Source of the DNA: Lumbricus rubellus
Lineage: Eukaryota; Annelida; Clitellata; Crassiclitellata; Lumbricidae
Assembly (NCBI GenBank): GCA_945859605.1
Contig: OX243820.1
Coordinates: 26,589,577-26,653,576, forward strand
Direction of reading: 5' to 3'
DNA length: 64,000 nt
How positions within the stretch are numbered: position 1 is the first letter of the stretch; each line of letters starts with the position of its first letter. The translations under genes were made by a program, and so were the position numbers. The notes under the pieces are model-generated. The model ran no database searches. It worked only from the letters and a program-made list of their open reading frames with translations, and was not told the DNA's origin. Positions 48,301 through 55,451 of this stretch are shown in pieces.

Positions 48301-49293
48301 AATTTGGGGAAATTTCTGTTTTGCTTTATATACGATTGCAGCCCAGCTGGTGGGGCGATCAAAATCTATGAATTGTTGGCGCTGATTTTAGGTGTCGAGA
48401 GGAACGGACGGGACGCCGCGCCCCAGACCAATCCGCAGCCGATGCCGAGAACAAAGAGCGCATTCGACGTTGGCCACGAAGAACCGACGACGATAATTCC
48501 TCCGAACTTTCTTCCACTCGTTCGCAACCAGAGCGACACGAGCCTCGAGTTTCGAGACGTCGACCTCGTCAGACAACCGCCCCCGCTTGTTCCAGTTGTT
48601 CCGGAGCCCTCGCTGCCGTACACTCGATCTGCTCCAGTCCCCGCGGCGAGAATGGTTCCAGTGCGAACACCGTCTGTCCAGTCGACACCCAACGAGGGCG
48701 AAGATCCGGAAAGTTGGGTGTCGTTGCCTCCCCCTATGTCTCTTCCTCCTCTGCTGCCGCAGGAGTTCGGTCGAGGGCCTCCCCCTCCTGTGCCGAGCAG
48801 TCGACCAGTGGGTGCGCCTGGCCCTCCATCCATCCCTTCTCCCCAACTGGAGAGCAATCCTCCTATTCCTCCAATGGCTGCTCCACGAAGGGATGTCGTC
48901 GTCGTCAGACAGGACTTGAATTTCGATGCTGCTGCTGCTGATCCCCCGGTGAAGCCGTCGCGACCGATCTCCTCGTTTGCTGGCGCCGTACCAACGCCGT
49001 TCGCGGCGGAGATGCTTGCGAGGCCGGTCCAGCACTCCGCCCCAATCTCGGACGACCCCAGAAGGTTGTCGCAGATCTCTACGGCAAGCGACGACAATCC
49101 CCCAAAAGATGTAGTCACCCCACCATTCGTCGTCGACGATCCTCCCATCCCAAGCATTCCTCCGCGTCCTCGAGTGTCCGTTCCCGCAAGGCCCCCCTCC
49201 GGTGTCCCAGCCATTCCAGCACGGTCGTCGGTTCCTCCGGTTCAAGGCGGCCCGCCTCCCCAGATTCCCCCGCGACAGGGAACCAGCTCATGA
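24253..49293 (+). CDS. Synaptojanin, full spliced gene (25 main exons)
   Basis: Phosphoinositide phosphatase acting at clathrin-coated and synaptic vesicle membranes: the SAC1 domain removes 3-/4-phosphates and the second domain the 5-phosphate of PI(4,5)P2, driving uncoating. Exons: 24253-24373, 26094-26180, 27846-28113, 28481-28706, 29146-29229, 29590-29748, 30283-30452, 31096-31177, 31544-31699, 32298-32454, 33301-33489, 34013-34115, 34866-35006, 35568-35760, 36724-36882, 37719-37872, 38294-38369, 38790-38993, 39440-39687, 40182-40304, 42165-42484, 46503-46629, 47169-47272, 47739-47883, 48392-49293. All junctions are GT-AG and the phases match. The sum is 4698 nt, about 1565 residues. Domains: SAC1 about 1-490 (C-L-D-C-L-D-R at 382-388), 5-phosphatase about 520-850 (GTWNVNGG 530-537, [10 protein letters not shown] 724-733, PAWTDRVLW 799-807, SDHR 839-842), RRM-like about 843-950, proline-rich tail to the end. 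The start [16 protein letters not shown] matches the family N-terminus and has a good Kozak context (AAAATGG). The least certain junction is the exon 21 donor. Confidence 0.95.
25071..25980 (-). mobile_element. tRNA-derived SINE, copy 5, split by a nested DNA element
   Basis: The tail and body lie at 25071-25232 and the head at 25919-25980 (ACTACACCACCGTGCCCCAC). The two halves are separated by the 686-bp element 25233-25918, with the 8-bp sequence TGAACCTG on both sides. Removing the insert and one TGAACCTG restores a contiguous, diverged SINE. It is in synaptojanin intron 1. Confidence 0.85.
25233..25918. mobile_element. DNA element with 8-bp duplication, nested in a SINE
   Basis: Inverted ends beginning GGCACTCCTCCGAAATCCGG and extending about 35 bp (through TCCCAAATTATTTC), with perfect flanking TGAACCTG (25225-25232 and 25919-25926). 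The interior (about 25390-25705) is a minisatellite of ATCCAGCTTCCATTTCTC units. The ends do not look like the CAGNG class, so the superfamily is open (8-bp duplications occur in hAT and P). It lies in synaptojanin intron 1. Confidence 0.87.
26094..26180 (+). CDS. Synaptojanin exon 2
   Basis: Residues 41-69 of the SAC1 domain, containing [12 protein letters not shown]. Acceptor TTTTCAG; donor GTCAGT, which is weaker than most in this gene. Phase 1 at both ends. Confidence 0.92.
27451..27674. mobile_element. hAT-type MITE (224 bp)
   Basis: Ends CAAGGCCG and CTACGGCTTG, flanked by the perfect 8-bp duplication TACATGAT (27443-27450 and 27675-27682). The interior TTTCTGACGACCTTTTTTAG is shared with 22071-22354. 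It lies in synaptojanin intron 2. Confidence 0.83.
27846..28113 (+). CDS. Synaptojanin exon 3
   Basis: Residues 70-158 of the SAC1 domain. Landmarks are [20 protein letters not shown] and T-D-N-R-F-F-W, where the tryptophan is split across the intron. The donor GTATGA is weak. Read-through gives a short open extension ending at 28153. Confidence 0.93.
28481..28706 (+). CDS. Synaptojanin exon 4
   Basis: Residues 159-234 of the SAC1 domain: [17 protein letters not shown], then [14 protein letters not shown] and F-V-E-T-E-Q. This is the most conserved stretch of the domain core. The donor is GTAAGT. Confidence 0.95.
28847..29166. repeat. Intronic tandem repeat derived from a 3' splice site
   Basis: About nine to ten diverged units of roughly 26-42 bp, consensus GATTGTAACTTTTAG followed by GTGATTTACATTGATT. 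The last unit is the genuine intron 4 acceptor plus the first bases of exon 5. Decoy TTTTAG/GT junctions occur at 29003/29004 and 29070/29071. Confidence 0.8.
29146..29229 (+). CDS. Synaptojanin exon 5
   Basis: Residues 235-262: V-I-Y-I-D-D, then [15 protein letters not shown], a SAC1 signature segment. The acceptor AATTTTAG and the first bases GTGATCTATATCGAT form the last unit of an intronic tandem repeat (28847-29166), so the exon edge is embedded in a repeat. Confidence 0.93.
29590..29748 (+). CDS. Synaptojanin exon 6
   Basis: Residues 263-315: [14 protein letters not shown], then [16 protein letters not shown]. Donor GTAAGT, phase 0 at both ends. Confidence 0.94.
29900..30190 (+). mobile_element. 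Degraded LINE 3' end
   Basis: The translation includes [10 protein letters not shown], then F-L-I-S-L-E, the C-terminal pattern of L2/CR1-like elements. It is followed by ATTTATAAAGCGCCTCTAC and CAGAGGCGCTCCCAGTGCGC. It lies in intron 6 of synaptojanin. Confidence 0.5.
30283..30452 (+). CDS. Synaptojanin exon 7
   Basis: Residues 316-371 plus two bases: I-Q-F-D-Y-H, then F-F-D-E-F-G-F-F-S. The donor is GTACGT after CAGAA; the lysine codon is completed by exon 8. The TTAA element 30491-30570 lies 38 bp downstream. Confidence 0.9.
30491..30570. mobile_element. TTAA-bounded hairpin element (80 bp)
   Basis: Ends TTAACCCTTTACCCGTTTGC and ATGGGTAACGGGTTAA, with TTAA at both edges, in the intron just after exon 7. 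Confidence 0.65.
31096..31177 (+). CDS. Synaptojanin exon 8 (SAC1 catalytic loop)
   Basis: Residues 372-399, with [12 protein letters not shown]. The CX5R catalytic motif C-L-D-C-L-D-R at residues 382-388 is intact, so SAC1 activity is expected, unlike synaptojanin 2-type or other SAC proteins that have lost residues there. Donor GTAAGT. Confidence 0.95.
31544..31699 (+). CDS. Synaptojanin exon 9
   Basis: Residues 400-451: [16 protein letters not shown], then [10 protein letters not shown]. Donor GTCAGA, phase 0. Confidence 0.94.
32057..32215 (-). mobile_element. LINE reverse-transcriptase C-terminal fragment
   Basis: The minus strand reads [18 protein letters not shown], then [11 protein letters not shown]. 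The GRPxxxW/F linker then A-x-D-R-x-x-W-R-R end is characteristic of many non-LTR elements. It is antisense in synaptojanin intron 9. Confidence 0.7.
32298..32454 (+). CDS. Synaptojanin exon 10
   Basis: Residues 452-503: [23 protein letters not shown], the end of the SAC1 domain, then a divergent linker. The donor GTGACG is weak but preserves phase 1 into exon 11. Confidence 0.9.
33301..33489 (+). CDS. Synaptojanin exon 11 (start of 5-phosphatase)
   Basis: Residues 504-566. M-G-T-W-N-V-N-G-G at 529-537 is the first 5-phosphatase motif, whose asparagine helps bind magnesium. It continues F-R-S-I-A-F-K, then D-W-L-L-D-L-P-K-L. Donor GTGATT. Confidence 0.94.
34013..34115 (+). CDS. Synaptojanin exon 12
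   Basis: Residues 567-600: [20 protein letters not shown]. The second glutamate of F-E-E is the conserved metal-coordinating position in inositol 5-phosphatases. Donor GTAAGT. Confidence 0.95.
34866..35006 (+). CDS. Synaptojanin exon 13
   Basis: Residues 601-647: S-R-E-H-K-Y-V-L-L, then [13 protein letters not shown], a 5-phosphatase core strand. The acceptor TTTTAAAAG has a poor pyrimidine tract. Donor GTGAGC. Confidence 0.93.
35568..35760 (+). CDS. Synaptojanin exon 14
   Basis: Residues 648-712: [14 protein letters not shown], then [10 protein letters not shown] and K-E-R-N-N-D-F. These are the GNKG and S-H-F-A-A-G motifs that surround the substrate phosphate. Donor GTCAGT. Confidence 0.95.
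35862..36066 (-). mobile_element. LINE C-terminal fragment inside a minisatellite
   Basis: The minus strand reads [15 protein letters not shown], then [17 protein letters not shown], the same class of non-LTR C-terminus as 32057-32215 but a different sequence. It is flanked on both sides by TACAATAATACATTGC-type repeats (35785-35845 and 36063-36175). Confidence 0.7.
36415..36680. repeat. Minisatellite of about 60-bp units in synaptojanin intron 14
   Basis: About five copies of GCATATGTAGTGAGCACCAG, then GGGACAAAGAGACAGACAGA, with variable length from the GACA core. It ends about 45 bp before exon 15. Confidence 0.85.
36724..36882 (+). CDS. Synaptojanin exon 15 (WxGDxNYRI motif)
   Basis: Residues 713-765. 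[11 protein letters not shown] at 723-733 contains the catalytic aspartate and asparagine. It continues Q-Q-N-W-G-A-L. Donor GTAAGT. The acceptor lies about 45 bp after the end of a GACA-rich minisatellite. Confidence 0.95.
37719..37872 (+). CDS. Synaptojanin exon 16 (PAWTDRVLW motif)
   Basis: Residues 766-816: F-A-P-T-Y-K-Y-D, then [14 protein letters not shown], the diagnostic 5-phosphatase motif. The donor GTAAGTTCATTCCACTGGAG is the apparent founder of the tandem array that fills the following intron. Confidence 0.95.
37872..38200. repeat. Intronic tandem repeat derived from a 5' splice site
   Basis: The first unit is the exon 16 donor itself (GTAAGTTCATTCCACTGGAG, then AAATTGTGAATT). 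Further units read TTAAGTTTTATTTCATTGGAG, first as a roughly 45-bp compound, then as a roughly 21-22 bp simple unit. Array copies have TTAAGTT where the donor has GTAAGTT. Confidence 0.82.
38294..38369 (+). CDS. Synaptojanin exon 17
   Basis: Residues 817-841: an acidic linker D-T-D-E-D-K-E-E, then L-K-T-S-D-H, with the arginine of S-D-H-R split across the intron. The histidine is the catalytic base of 5-phosphatases. The donor GTTATT is poor at +3 to +6, yet phase and homology require it. Confidence 0.9.
38790..38993 (+). CDS. Synaptojanin exon 18 (RRM-like domain, first part)
   Basis: Residues 842-909: [11 protein letters not shown] closes the phosphatase. [11 protein letters not shown] and V-G-E-I-I-L-V-R then start the RRM-like (DUF1866) domain characteristic of synaptojanins. 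Donor GTAATG. Confidence 0.93.
39440..39687 (+). CDS. Synaptojanin exon 19 (RRM-like domain, second part)
   Basis: Residues 910-992: [10 protein letters not shown], then V-R-L-K-T-P-S-W, then N-S-L-L-G-E-D-F, matching the family segment that ends in L-L-G-E-D. Donor GTGAGG. Confidence 0.92.
39778..39847. mobile_element. TTAA-bounded hairpin element (70 bp)
   Basis: Ends TTAACCTTTTAACGACCAG and CTGGTCATTAAAGGGTTAA form an imperfect inverted repeat in intron 19. Confidence 0.68.
40182..40304 (+). CDS. Synaptojanin exon 20 (start of proline-rich tail)
   Basis: Residues 993-1033: acidic [14 protein letters not shown], then basic/serine-proline [15 protein letters not shown]. Donor GTCGGT. It leaves in phase 1, compatible with either exon 20a or exon 21. 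Confidence 0.85.
41269..41324 (+). CDS. Candidate alternative synaptojanin exon 20a with clathrin-box-like motif
   Basis: A 56-nt segment between AAGCAG and the strong donor GTAAGT. Entered in phase 1 it reads [24 protein letters not shown] fits the clathrin-box consensus L-hydrophobic-x-hydrophobic-D/E. With this donor, exon 21 is read in a second open frame that ends at 42344. With an alternative donor at 41329 (AA/GTACTT) the exon is 60 nt and the main frame is kept. No transcript evidence was available. Confidence 0.45.
41595..41990. repeat. Degenerate tandem repeat of about 95 bp in a synaptojanin intron
   Basis: Four diverged copies of AAAATAATTGGAAAAACTATT, then GGATTATTTAATGTTTTACATT, then ATGAAGAATTTGTTAAGAAT. 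It lies between candidate exon 20a and exon 21. Confidence 0.65.
42165..42484 (+). CDS. Synaptojanin exon 21 (proline-rich; two open frames)
   Basis: Residues 1034-1140. The main frame reads [12 protein letters not shown], then S-H-R-P-A-R-P-P, then [14 protein letters not shown]. The end must be in phase 0 to join exon 22; donors at 42473 (GTGTCC) and 42485 (GTAGAC) both satisfy this, and I prefer the latter. The overlapping frame starting at the first base is open for 59 codons and ends S-N-P-F-P-P. Confidence 0.8.
42750..42912. repeat. (TATG)n microsatellite
   Basis: TATG/TTTATG repeats in the intron after exon 21. Frames across it are repeat translations. Confidence 0.9.
43521..43670. 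mobile_element. Foldback element (150 bp)
   Basis: GGAGAGCCGTTCAATCTACA at the left pairs with TGGATTGAACGGCTCTCC at the right. The inner arms ATTAGCCGTCACACAG and CTGTGTGACGGCTAAT are also complementary. The transcript would form a long hairpin. No clear target duplication. Confidence 0.7.
44727..45159. mobile_element. Harbinger-type MITE, copy B
   Basis: 433 bp, same orientation and nearly the same sequence as 10409-10841, again flanked by TTA (44724-44726 and 45160-45162). Outside the poly-T tracts only small differences are visible, such as an inserted AGCCT near 45005. That suggests recent mobilisation. It lies in the synaptojanin intron between 42484 and 46503. Confidence 0.77.
45870..46010 (-). 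pseudogene. Possible DDB1-like C-terminal gene fragment
   Basis: The minus strand reads [24 protein letters not shown]1 ends with F-W-R-S-F, then A-T-G-F-I-D-G-D-L-I-E-S-F-L. Identity is limited to FW and TGFIDGD, and the rest has decayed, so this is a tentative antisense fragment in a synaptojanin intron. Confidence 0.3.
46425..46476. mobile_element. TTAA-bounded hairpin element (52 bp)
   Basis: TTAACCCTTTGACGACGGC, then GCACTAAAATGC, then GTTGTTAAAGGGTTAA. The shortest member of the TTAA family in the window, ending 27 bp before exon 22. Confidence 0.7.
46503..46629 (+). CDS. Synaptojanin exon 22 (proline-rich)
   Basis: Residues 1141-1182: [23 protein letters not shown]3-ligand type PPRP and RPP motifs expected to bind endophilin/amphiphysin-like partners. 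Acceptor GTTTGTTGCAG, donor GTAAGA. The TTAA hairpin 46425-46476 ends 27 bp before the exon. Confidence 0.85.
46697..46764. mobile_element. 68-bp hAT-type micro-MITE
   Basis: CAGGGATGCCACTC and GAGTGGCATCCCTG are perfect 14-bp inverted ends, flanked by the perfect 8-bp duplication AATATCAT (46689-46696 and 46765-46772). Only 40 bp separate the ends. It lies in synaptojanin intron 22. Confidence 0.9.
47169..47272 (+). CDS. Synaptojanin exon 23
   Basis: Residues 1183-1217: [11 protein letters not shown], then [17 protein letters not shown], basic overall. Acceptor TCTTATAG, donor GTGAAT. The frame is fixed by exons 22 and 24, but family homology is not obvious here. Confidence 0.78.
47739..47883 (+). 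CDS. Synaptojanin exon 24 with CRIB-like motif
   Basis: Residues 1218-1265. Codons at 47751-47789 encode [13 protein letters not shown], with the same spacing as the CRIB consensus I-S-x-P-x-x-F-x-H-x-x-H-V. A predicted helix follows: [15 protein letters not shown], then alanine-rich sequence. Acceptor GACGTCAG, donor GTGAGT. Phases fit exons 23 (0) and 25 (1). I know of no CRIB motif annotated in synaptojanins. Confidence 0.82.
48392..49293 (+). CDS. Synaptojanin exon 25 (terminal, long proline-rich tail)
   Basis: Residues 1266-1565 and stop TGA. Very proline-rich with many SH3-ligand cores: [32 protein letters not shown] and P-P-Q-I-P-P-R-Q-G near the end. The acceptor TGATTTTAG is set by phase 1 from exon 24; an upstream AG at 48346 gives an early stop. 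The exon is markedly GC- and CpG-rich relative to its introns. Long antisense frames here are shadows of this composition. Confidence 0.9.
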
Positions 49294-49440
49294 CATTCCT
49301 CGACTTTGATCAACTCATCGTTTCCCGTCGGAACGACAACTGCTTAGCCGTACCCGTTAGTTCACCGTGACTTAGTTGTGATAGATCGTGACATCGCGTC
49401 ATACGTCAGTCGTTTAGGTAAGAACGTGATCATGCGCTGT

Positions 49441-49614
49441 CATGGGCGGAGTTTGGTTTCCGTTCTTGGGGGGGCTAACCCCGAGTCTGGGCCTTCAGGG
49501 GGTGCTAACCCCGAAAAGGACGCCATTCTCATGGTAAAAAAGTTGAATCTGGGCCTTCTTGGGAGGGGGGTGGGGGGCTTAGCCCTCCCCAGCCCCTGAT
49601 AAACTCCGCCCATG
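49441..49614. mobile_element. hAT-type MITE, CATGGGCGGAG family, copy 1 (174 bp)
   Basis: Ends CATGGGCGGAGTTT and AAACTCCGCCCATG are perfect inverted repeats. Flanks TGCGCTGT and TGCTCTGT are an 8-bp duplication with one difference. It starts 147 bp after the synaptojanin stop and so is probably in the 3' UTR. The second copy is at 63569-63722. Confidence 0.87.
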
Positions 49615-52055
49615 TGCTCTGTCTTATCGGTGTCGCAGTAGTAGGCTGTTTTTGTGGATCCAACTGTTCGTTGTCTAGGTTACATTGGTCATGCAAACTG
49701 TCGTGTAGTAACTGCTGTTTATCGTTGATTTATGAAATGCGAAACTTTCTTCGCCGTACGTTGTTCCAGATGTAAGATTACGGTTTGCGAGTTTTTTCTG
49801 GTTTGGGAGGTCGATTATTTTCTAGTTCTGCTGCAGAGTTGCTTGCTTGAATCGTAAGCGGTTATTGACGTTGTTTCAGTCATTCCATAACTCCTGTCTT
49901 CGTATGCACAAAGCAAATGTTAGTTTATATTACGTAAACTTGTTCCATTGCATAATTTCTGAAATTACGAGTAGTAGTTTGTTTGGATGTCATCGTGTGT
50001 GCATGCTTTCAGCTCCACTTTTGACTGTTAAAGTGAGACAAATGATTGTTTTACTGCAACTTGTGTTTGGTCTGGTGTCAGTGAAGTACTTTATGTTTTG
50101 CTATTTAACCGAATTAAAACACTTTGCGGAATTAGATAGAAGCTACGGGCTGTAACGGGTCGACTCAAATGAGAGCATATGAAACGGTTCATCAGTGATT
50201 ATTCTTATCAAAAGTAGCATCCACCATTGTCTGAGAGCGTTTAATTGTTCTGTCGTCATCAATTTCATCGCTAGCATCATGTTCATCATCGTCAGTATTG
50301 TTATTGTTAGCATTACCGTATCTATGTTTTCTGTGATTTTATCATATTAGTCATGATAAGCTGTTGTGTTTGAGTATGCTCTGATTTCACATCAACGAGC
50401 GCTGTGTCAAGTCAGAAAGGTTGTCCAAAACAGATGGTGATAGTTGGATTTCCTTTGATGTCATTATGGTAAATGCTAGAATTGATGATTAACGTTTCCG
50501 ATGTATTGACAGTGGTCTAATTAACATTACCAATGGAGATTGGTGTTTAACCCTTTAACGACGAGCATGTACAAAAAGTGCTTTGAAGATCAACACAGCT
50601 AATGAAATTAGCAGTCGTGATCTCTTCAGACAAGTTTTAGGAACTGTGGGTAATTAACAGACGCTGTATTAAAGCAAGTTTAGTGAGACAGGTTTTGTTT
50701 CAATTGTTGCTTGTCATTGGTTATGATTGTGTTATATATGGCTGTTCTTAGGCAGAATAAGGTGAATGGGTCCAATACTCGGGCAGCCATAGGATGTTAA
50801 AAGTATGGAAGGTACCTTAACTTCTTTCCTACTGGATTAGGATAGAACGAACAATATGACTTTGAGAAGACTTGACTCCATTCGTTCTAATAGCAAAGCT
50901 CAAATTATGAATACTCTTATCTTTAACTGCTGATCCTGTTACAAGAGTTGTGAGTAATATTGCTAGCACGCATTCTTTGTGGCAAAATAGACCCAGCCAA
51001 CCAAGGTCAAGATTTGTTAAGTAATTTTCTTTGATGTTTGCAGTACACATGAGTGGAAAAGTTGTAATCATTCTGCACCATAAAAACCACTCTGGTGCTC
51101 ATGAGTAATGTATTGATAACAAACTTTGCATAGGACATTTCTAGCGTATGTAACCATGTACCGGTATATACCGCTTTGCATGTGAAAGTGTCTACTGGAT
51201 TTGGAACATGGACCCAAACGTGAGTTTCATTTATTGGGCCCAGACCTAGCATGGATTGTGGAAATGTTGGTGGATCCCAATGTGGCCCAAAAGTGTGATT
51301 GTGAATGGGAGGGGGCATCTAGTGGAATTTTTGGGATGTTTGTGGAAATTGTGTGATGTGACCGGGAGCAAACGATGACAGCAGTTTTTCTCTGTATCTT
51401 TTCATGACTTGTTTGAAGTTGTTAAAAAATTATAAATTAAATCTCAGTATTTGTTGATGCAGTGTGATGAGTGTGTGAAGAAGGGTAGATGGTAAGATAG
51501 CAGCAGAAATTGTTACATGCATATCACGTTGGTCCTTGTTTGCACGGTTCAACTTCTCTTTGCACTAAATAGTAATGTTACTCTATAGCAACGCTGTGTT
51601 ATGACAACGTTGATTAGTGTCACCCTCCTCCTTTATCTAGGCTTGGGACTGGCACTATTAAGGTATTATGGGCAGTGGAAATGTCTTCATTGAATCAAAA
51701 CACTTTGATTATTATATAAGAATTTAGTCCTCTTATTTTTGTGCGTTTTCGTAATGATTGCGCTGCTATTCAACACTGTGTTGTAATTTCATCATACAAG
51801 CTTTGCATAATTATCCATACACTATTACACTGCTTCTATCAACACATTTTTCAGTCAAAACAAGGTTTAAAAACAACTGAAGAGAATGTTGTTTCTCAGT
51901 TTTCACTTTTCAGTTTGTTCTTACATGCTGTTGCTTGACTCTCGGTAGCAGGCTTATCAAGTGCATGCTTTGTAGCACAGAGTTTAGTTTTATCCTGCCC
52001 CAGGCCATTTGTTACAGAGCTCATTTTAGTAGGTCCTTGAGCACTGCAGAAATGC
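49615..52055. other. Synaptojanin 3' UTR and downstream unique sequence
   Basis: No coding exon recognised. It contains half of a TTAA-type element at 50547 (TTAACCCTTTAACGACGAG) without a clear partner end. The nearest AATAAA-like signals are ATTAAA variants, so the transcript end cannot be placed. Confidence 0.4.
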
Positions 52056-52063
52056 TATGGAGA

Positions 52064-52212
52064 CGGTATGAGAATTGTGGAAAAATAACTGGGGGGTTGG
52101 CCTATGATAAACTTGAAATTGGGGTATGAAAAACATACTTTAACATGGGGCTCTAAAAAAGACTGGGGGGTTGAACCCCCCCCCCCCAACCCCCCCGGCA
52201 ATTCTCACCCTG
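52064..52212. mobile_element. hAT-type MITE (149 bp)
   Basis: Left end CGGTATGAGAATTG; right end CAATTCTCACCCTG (complement CAGGGTGAGAATTG). Perfect 8-bp duplication TATGGAGA at 52056-52063 and 52213-52220. The interior has a C13 run and GGGGGGTT arms. Confidence 0.85.
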
Positions 52213-52220
52213 TATGGAGA

Positions 52221-54780
52221 TGCTTTGGCAATGTTTGTTGTGAGATTGTGGTGCTAAATAGAATATAGTAAATATTTACATGTAATAAACAGGTAATGTA
52301 TAAAATGATGAGTAAATATTATTTAAAAATAATAAAAGAGAAGAGCTGATGAACTGAAATTGCAGAATTTGTGATTTGTCTTCACAATTAATCAATGCGG
52401 CTTTGGTTAGATTGTTATCACAATTAATGTAAATTCATGTTGTACAAGATGTCTTGCAAAATTTTCAATGAGTTGGTTGTGAGATTTATCTGTATTTGGC
52501 CATAATACCATGGTATATGTTTTCGTTTTATTGTGATTATTGTTATTTATTATAGCTGAGCTGGTGATGTGATTCGGATTCTGGGCTAGCAACGTCTTTT
52601 GTTTATGGAATGGACTGAATTGTGAATTTCCTGCCTCAGAATGGACTGAATTCTGTAAAAGCGATTGCTGTATGTGGAGTCCTGATAATATTATGCTTGC
52701 AACAAGAATTAAATTGATTGAGTAAAATTCTTCTGGAGAATTTAAAAATCTTCTGACCTATGTGCACGTTGTGCAGTCTGCTGCTCTGTCGTCTGGGTCA
52801 AGCGAGGGGGGGTTATGAAGAGAGATTACGTACGCCCTCACGTCAGATGGTTGCGTACATTATGTTTGTTTGTGACTTCATTTTCTTGGCCTTGGCAAAT
52901 GATGGCGAGAGCCTAGACTTCTGCTTTGCCTGCTGATCTCTTACAGAATGTTGCACAGAGGTTCTCATTCGTGTGGCGGGATTTGCTGGTAGCATGAAGG
53001 ATGGTTGAGCATTAATAGGCATGGGTACCTGGAAATTAGGGTAAGAGGAGGCACTTCCCCACACCCTGCCCTGGAAAATGACATCTGATTTTTAATTACT
53101 ATTTTCTGTGTTTTTCTGCAAAGTTCTTCGCCCTTAGGCAGTAATGATGCGTGAAGTGAAACTGAGATAATCACATTTAGAAGCCTCTATGAAAAAATAT
53201 CCCATGTTCTTACTTTCCTGCTTTTCGTTTTTCAGGTTGTTGCCAAAAATTACCGTGACCACTGTGTTTTGTTCATCCTGTAAAAATATCTTTGGGAGTC
53301 CATGCAGATCTGGGAAGACGCTCGAGTCAGTTGAGAACTTGAGAGCCAATGGCGATGTTTGTCAGTCGTTGACGATGGCTAATTTCTCCTGATTGATTTA
53401 TCGGAGGTAATATGGGTCCTAGGGCATGGCTGGGGTTGTAGCCTAAAGTACAGAAGATAAAAGGGAGGAATCACGATAGCAACAGAGGCCATCGAACGAC
53501 TTCTGGTCGGCAGATGATGTCTATAGGCCTATAGGGACGGAAATAGTTATCTAAATGCTCTGTTGCATGGCTGAAGACTGGCTTTCCGGATCTTAACCCT
53601 CTGCCTATCGATTTTGTTTTGATTAGACCAAACTTCCACCGCCTATGTAAGCGCCTGATAATAACCTGGTTTCCCACGGCTTCGTTTTTGTGGACGGTGC
53701 TGTAGAAATTAAGCTCCAGTTTACGATTCCATTCGTGAAGATACTGTGCAGAAATTAAACGCACGATGTAGGGGTCTGATCAAAGCTCCTTGTAGGTGTT
53801 TATGTGTGTCCGTAGTTCTATGTTGGTGTCTTTATGCGTATGTGCATCGCTGCGTGTAGCCTACGTGCGAATGGAACTCTTCTGTTTTAATTACGATACC
53901 GTTTTACGAGCCATGAAATTGGTGATGAGCCACCTGCATTAATTCATTGAACAGTTGTTGGCCAGTGACAGTGCGGATGACGCCGTAAATGTCAAAGTGA
54001 TGGTGGCTTTAAAAGAAACAGATAAATACGGTCATCTAGAAAGTTATTAGGGCAACTAAATCCCACCTTTTTTAAACCCGTATATCCAAAACCCCTACTG
54101 GAAAAGCTAATCACGTTTTACCGGTGTAGGCTACCTGAAGACTAAGCCTAATAATAATTAGCACCTAGCTAGGCCTGTACGTTCTGTAGGACTACCGTGT
54201 TCAGCATTCGGCTATTTTGGTCCATCTAACAAAGTAGGCCTATATTAAACGACTGTTGGTTGTTTTGTTCGATTGATAATATGCCACTCGGCTCTATAGT
54301 GTGTCACTCTGCTACTTTTCGCCATTGTAGGACATAACATTATATGCATATAGGCCTAATATAGTTATTGCATATGATGAGCGTTTGTCTTGTGCTTTTG
54401 AAGATTACTTACTTATTTGCTTACTTATTGTCACAAAGCAGCCTTCTAGCTCTGCGGAATCTACCAGGTCTACATCTTTAAATGTTCACGTAACGCCCAC
54501 AGGCGTATACGTCATAATGCACTTAGTTTTTCTTTGCATAAAATTACGTAGGTAAGATATTATATGGTTGCCAAGACAATATGCCAAAACCATGTGCCAA
54601 AACTATAAATCATGCCAAAACTAGTTTTGTCGACTGCAACGGCTTCTGTTGTCATAGCAGCTGCTTGTCATTAAACTATGGATCTATGACGTCAAATTAA
54701 ACTTCTATGAAAATGACGTCATAATGTTGGCCGCGCTCGTTGGATTATGCGAACAGGAGACTCTGACCAACGACTTCCTA
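52221..54780. other. Intergenic, no gene recognised
   Basis: Unique AT-rich sequence with scattered TAGGCCTA palindromes (for example near 53522, 54234 and 54351). Open frames are short and match nothing I recognise. Confidence 0.4.
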
Positions 54781-54783
54781 ATT

Positions 54784-55440
54784 ATATATATATATATATA
54801 TATACATACATACATGATAACAGCAGTTATGTATATATATATATATAATACAGAAGTCATGTGACTAACAGCACTATTTATAGGCCTGTATATGTGTCTG
54901 CATGTTTCATTATGCTTTCTTAGTTTCCTGTGTTTATTGGTTTTGGCGGCGAGCGTCCGTATAATCATAACGGAGCATGCATGGGGTAAGGTTATAAGTG
55001 GGGACAAGTGAGGACAAAGGGGAAGGGTGTCCACGGCTGCTGGTCATTTCCTGCCGACGTATACTTTATGTAGACCTACGACCCCTTTAGATAAATGAAG
55101 AGCAAGGAGAAGGGAGGAGAGCAGAGCGGACAGCGGATGGGAGAGGTAGGCAATTGATGTATTTGCCTATAATAATAAGAACATAATCGACTATTGTACA
55201 TGTATAATTGTGTATATATAATGTATATATTATATATTATATATCATATATATTATATATAATGTATACATAATATATATATATATATATATAAACGGAT
55301 GTTATCACTAATCTCCGTCTAATCCTCCAGCTGACTTGGTACAGTTAATGGTCAATATATATATACATTATATATATATACATATATAATATACATAATA
55401 TATATAATATATATATATAATATATATAATATATATAACA
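54784..55440. repeat. TA-rich microsatellite tracts
   Basis: TATATA runs at 54784-54845, 55210-55292 and 55356-55438, immediately downstream (in minus-strand sense) of the Ly6-type exon. Confidence 0.85.
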
Positions 55441-55451
55441 TAACGTGTGTG

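Noticed and set aside
48366..49245. Antisense open frames of 282 and 285 codons
   Set aside because: They overlap the GC-rich, stop-poor terminal synaptojanin exon and read as low-complexity Gly/Ser/Arg complements of proline codons.
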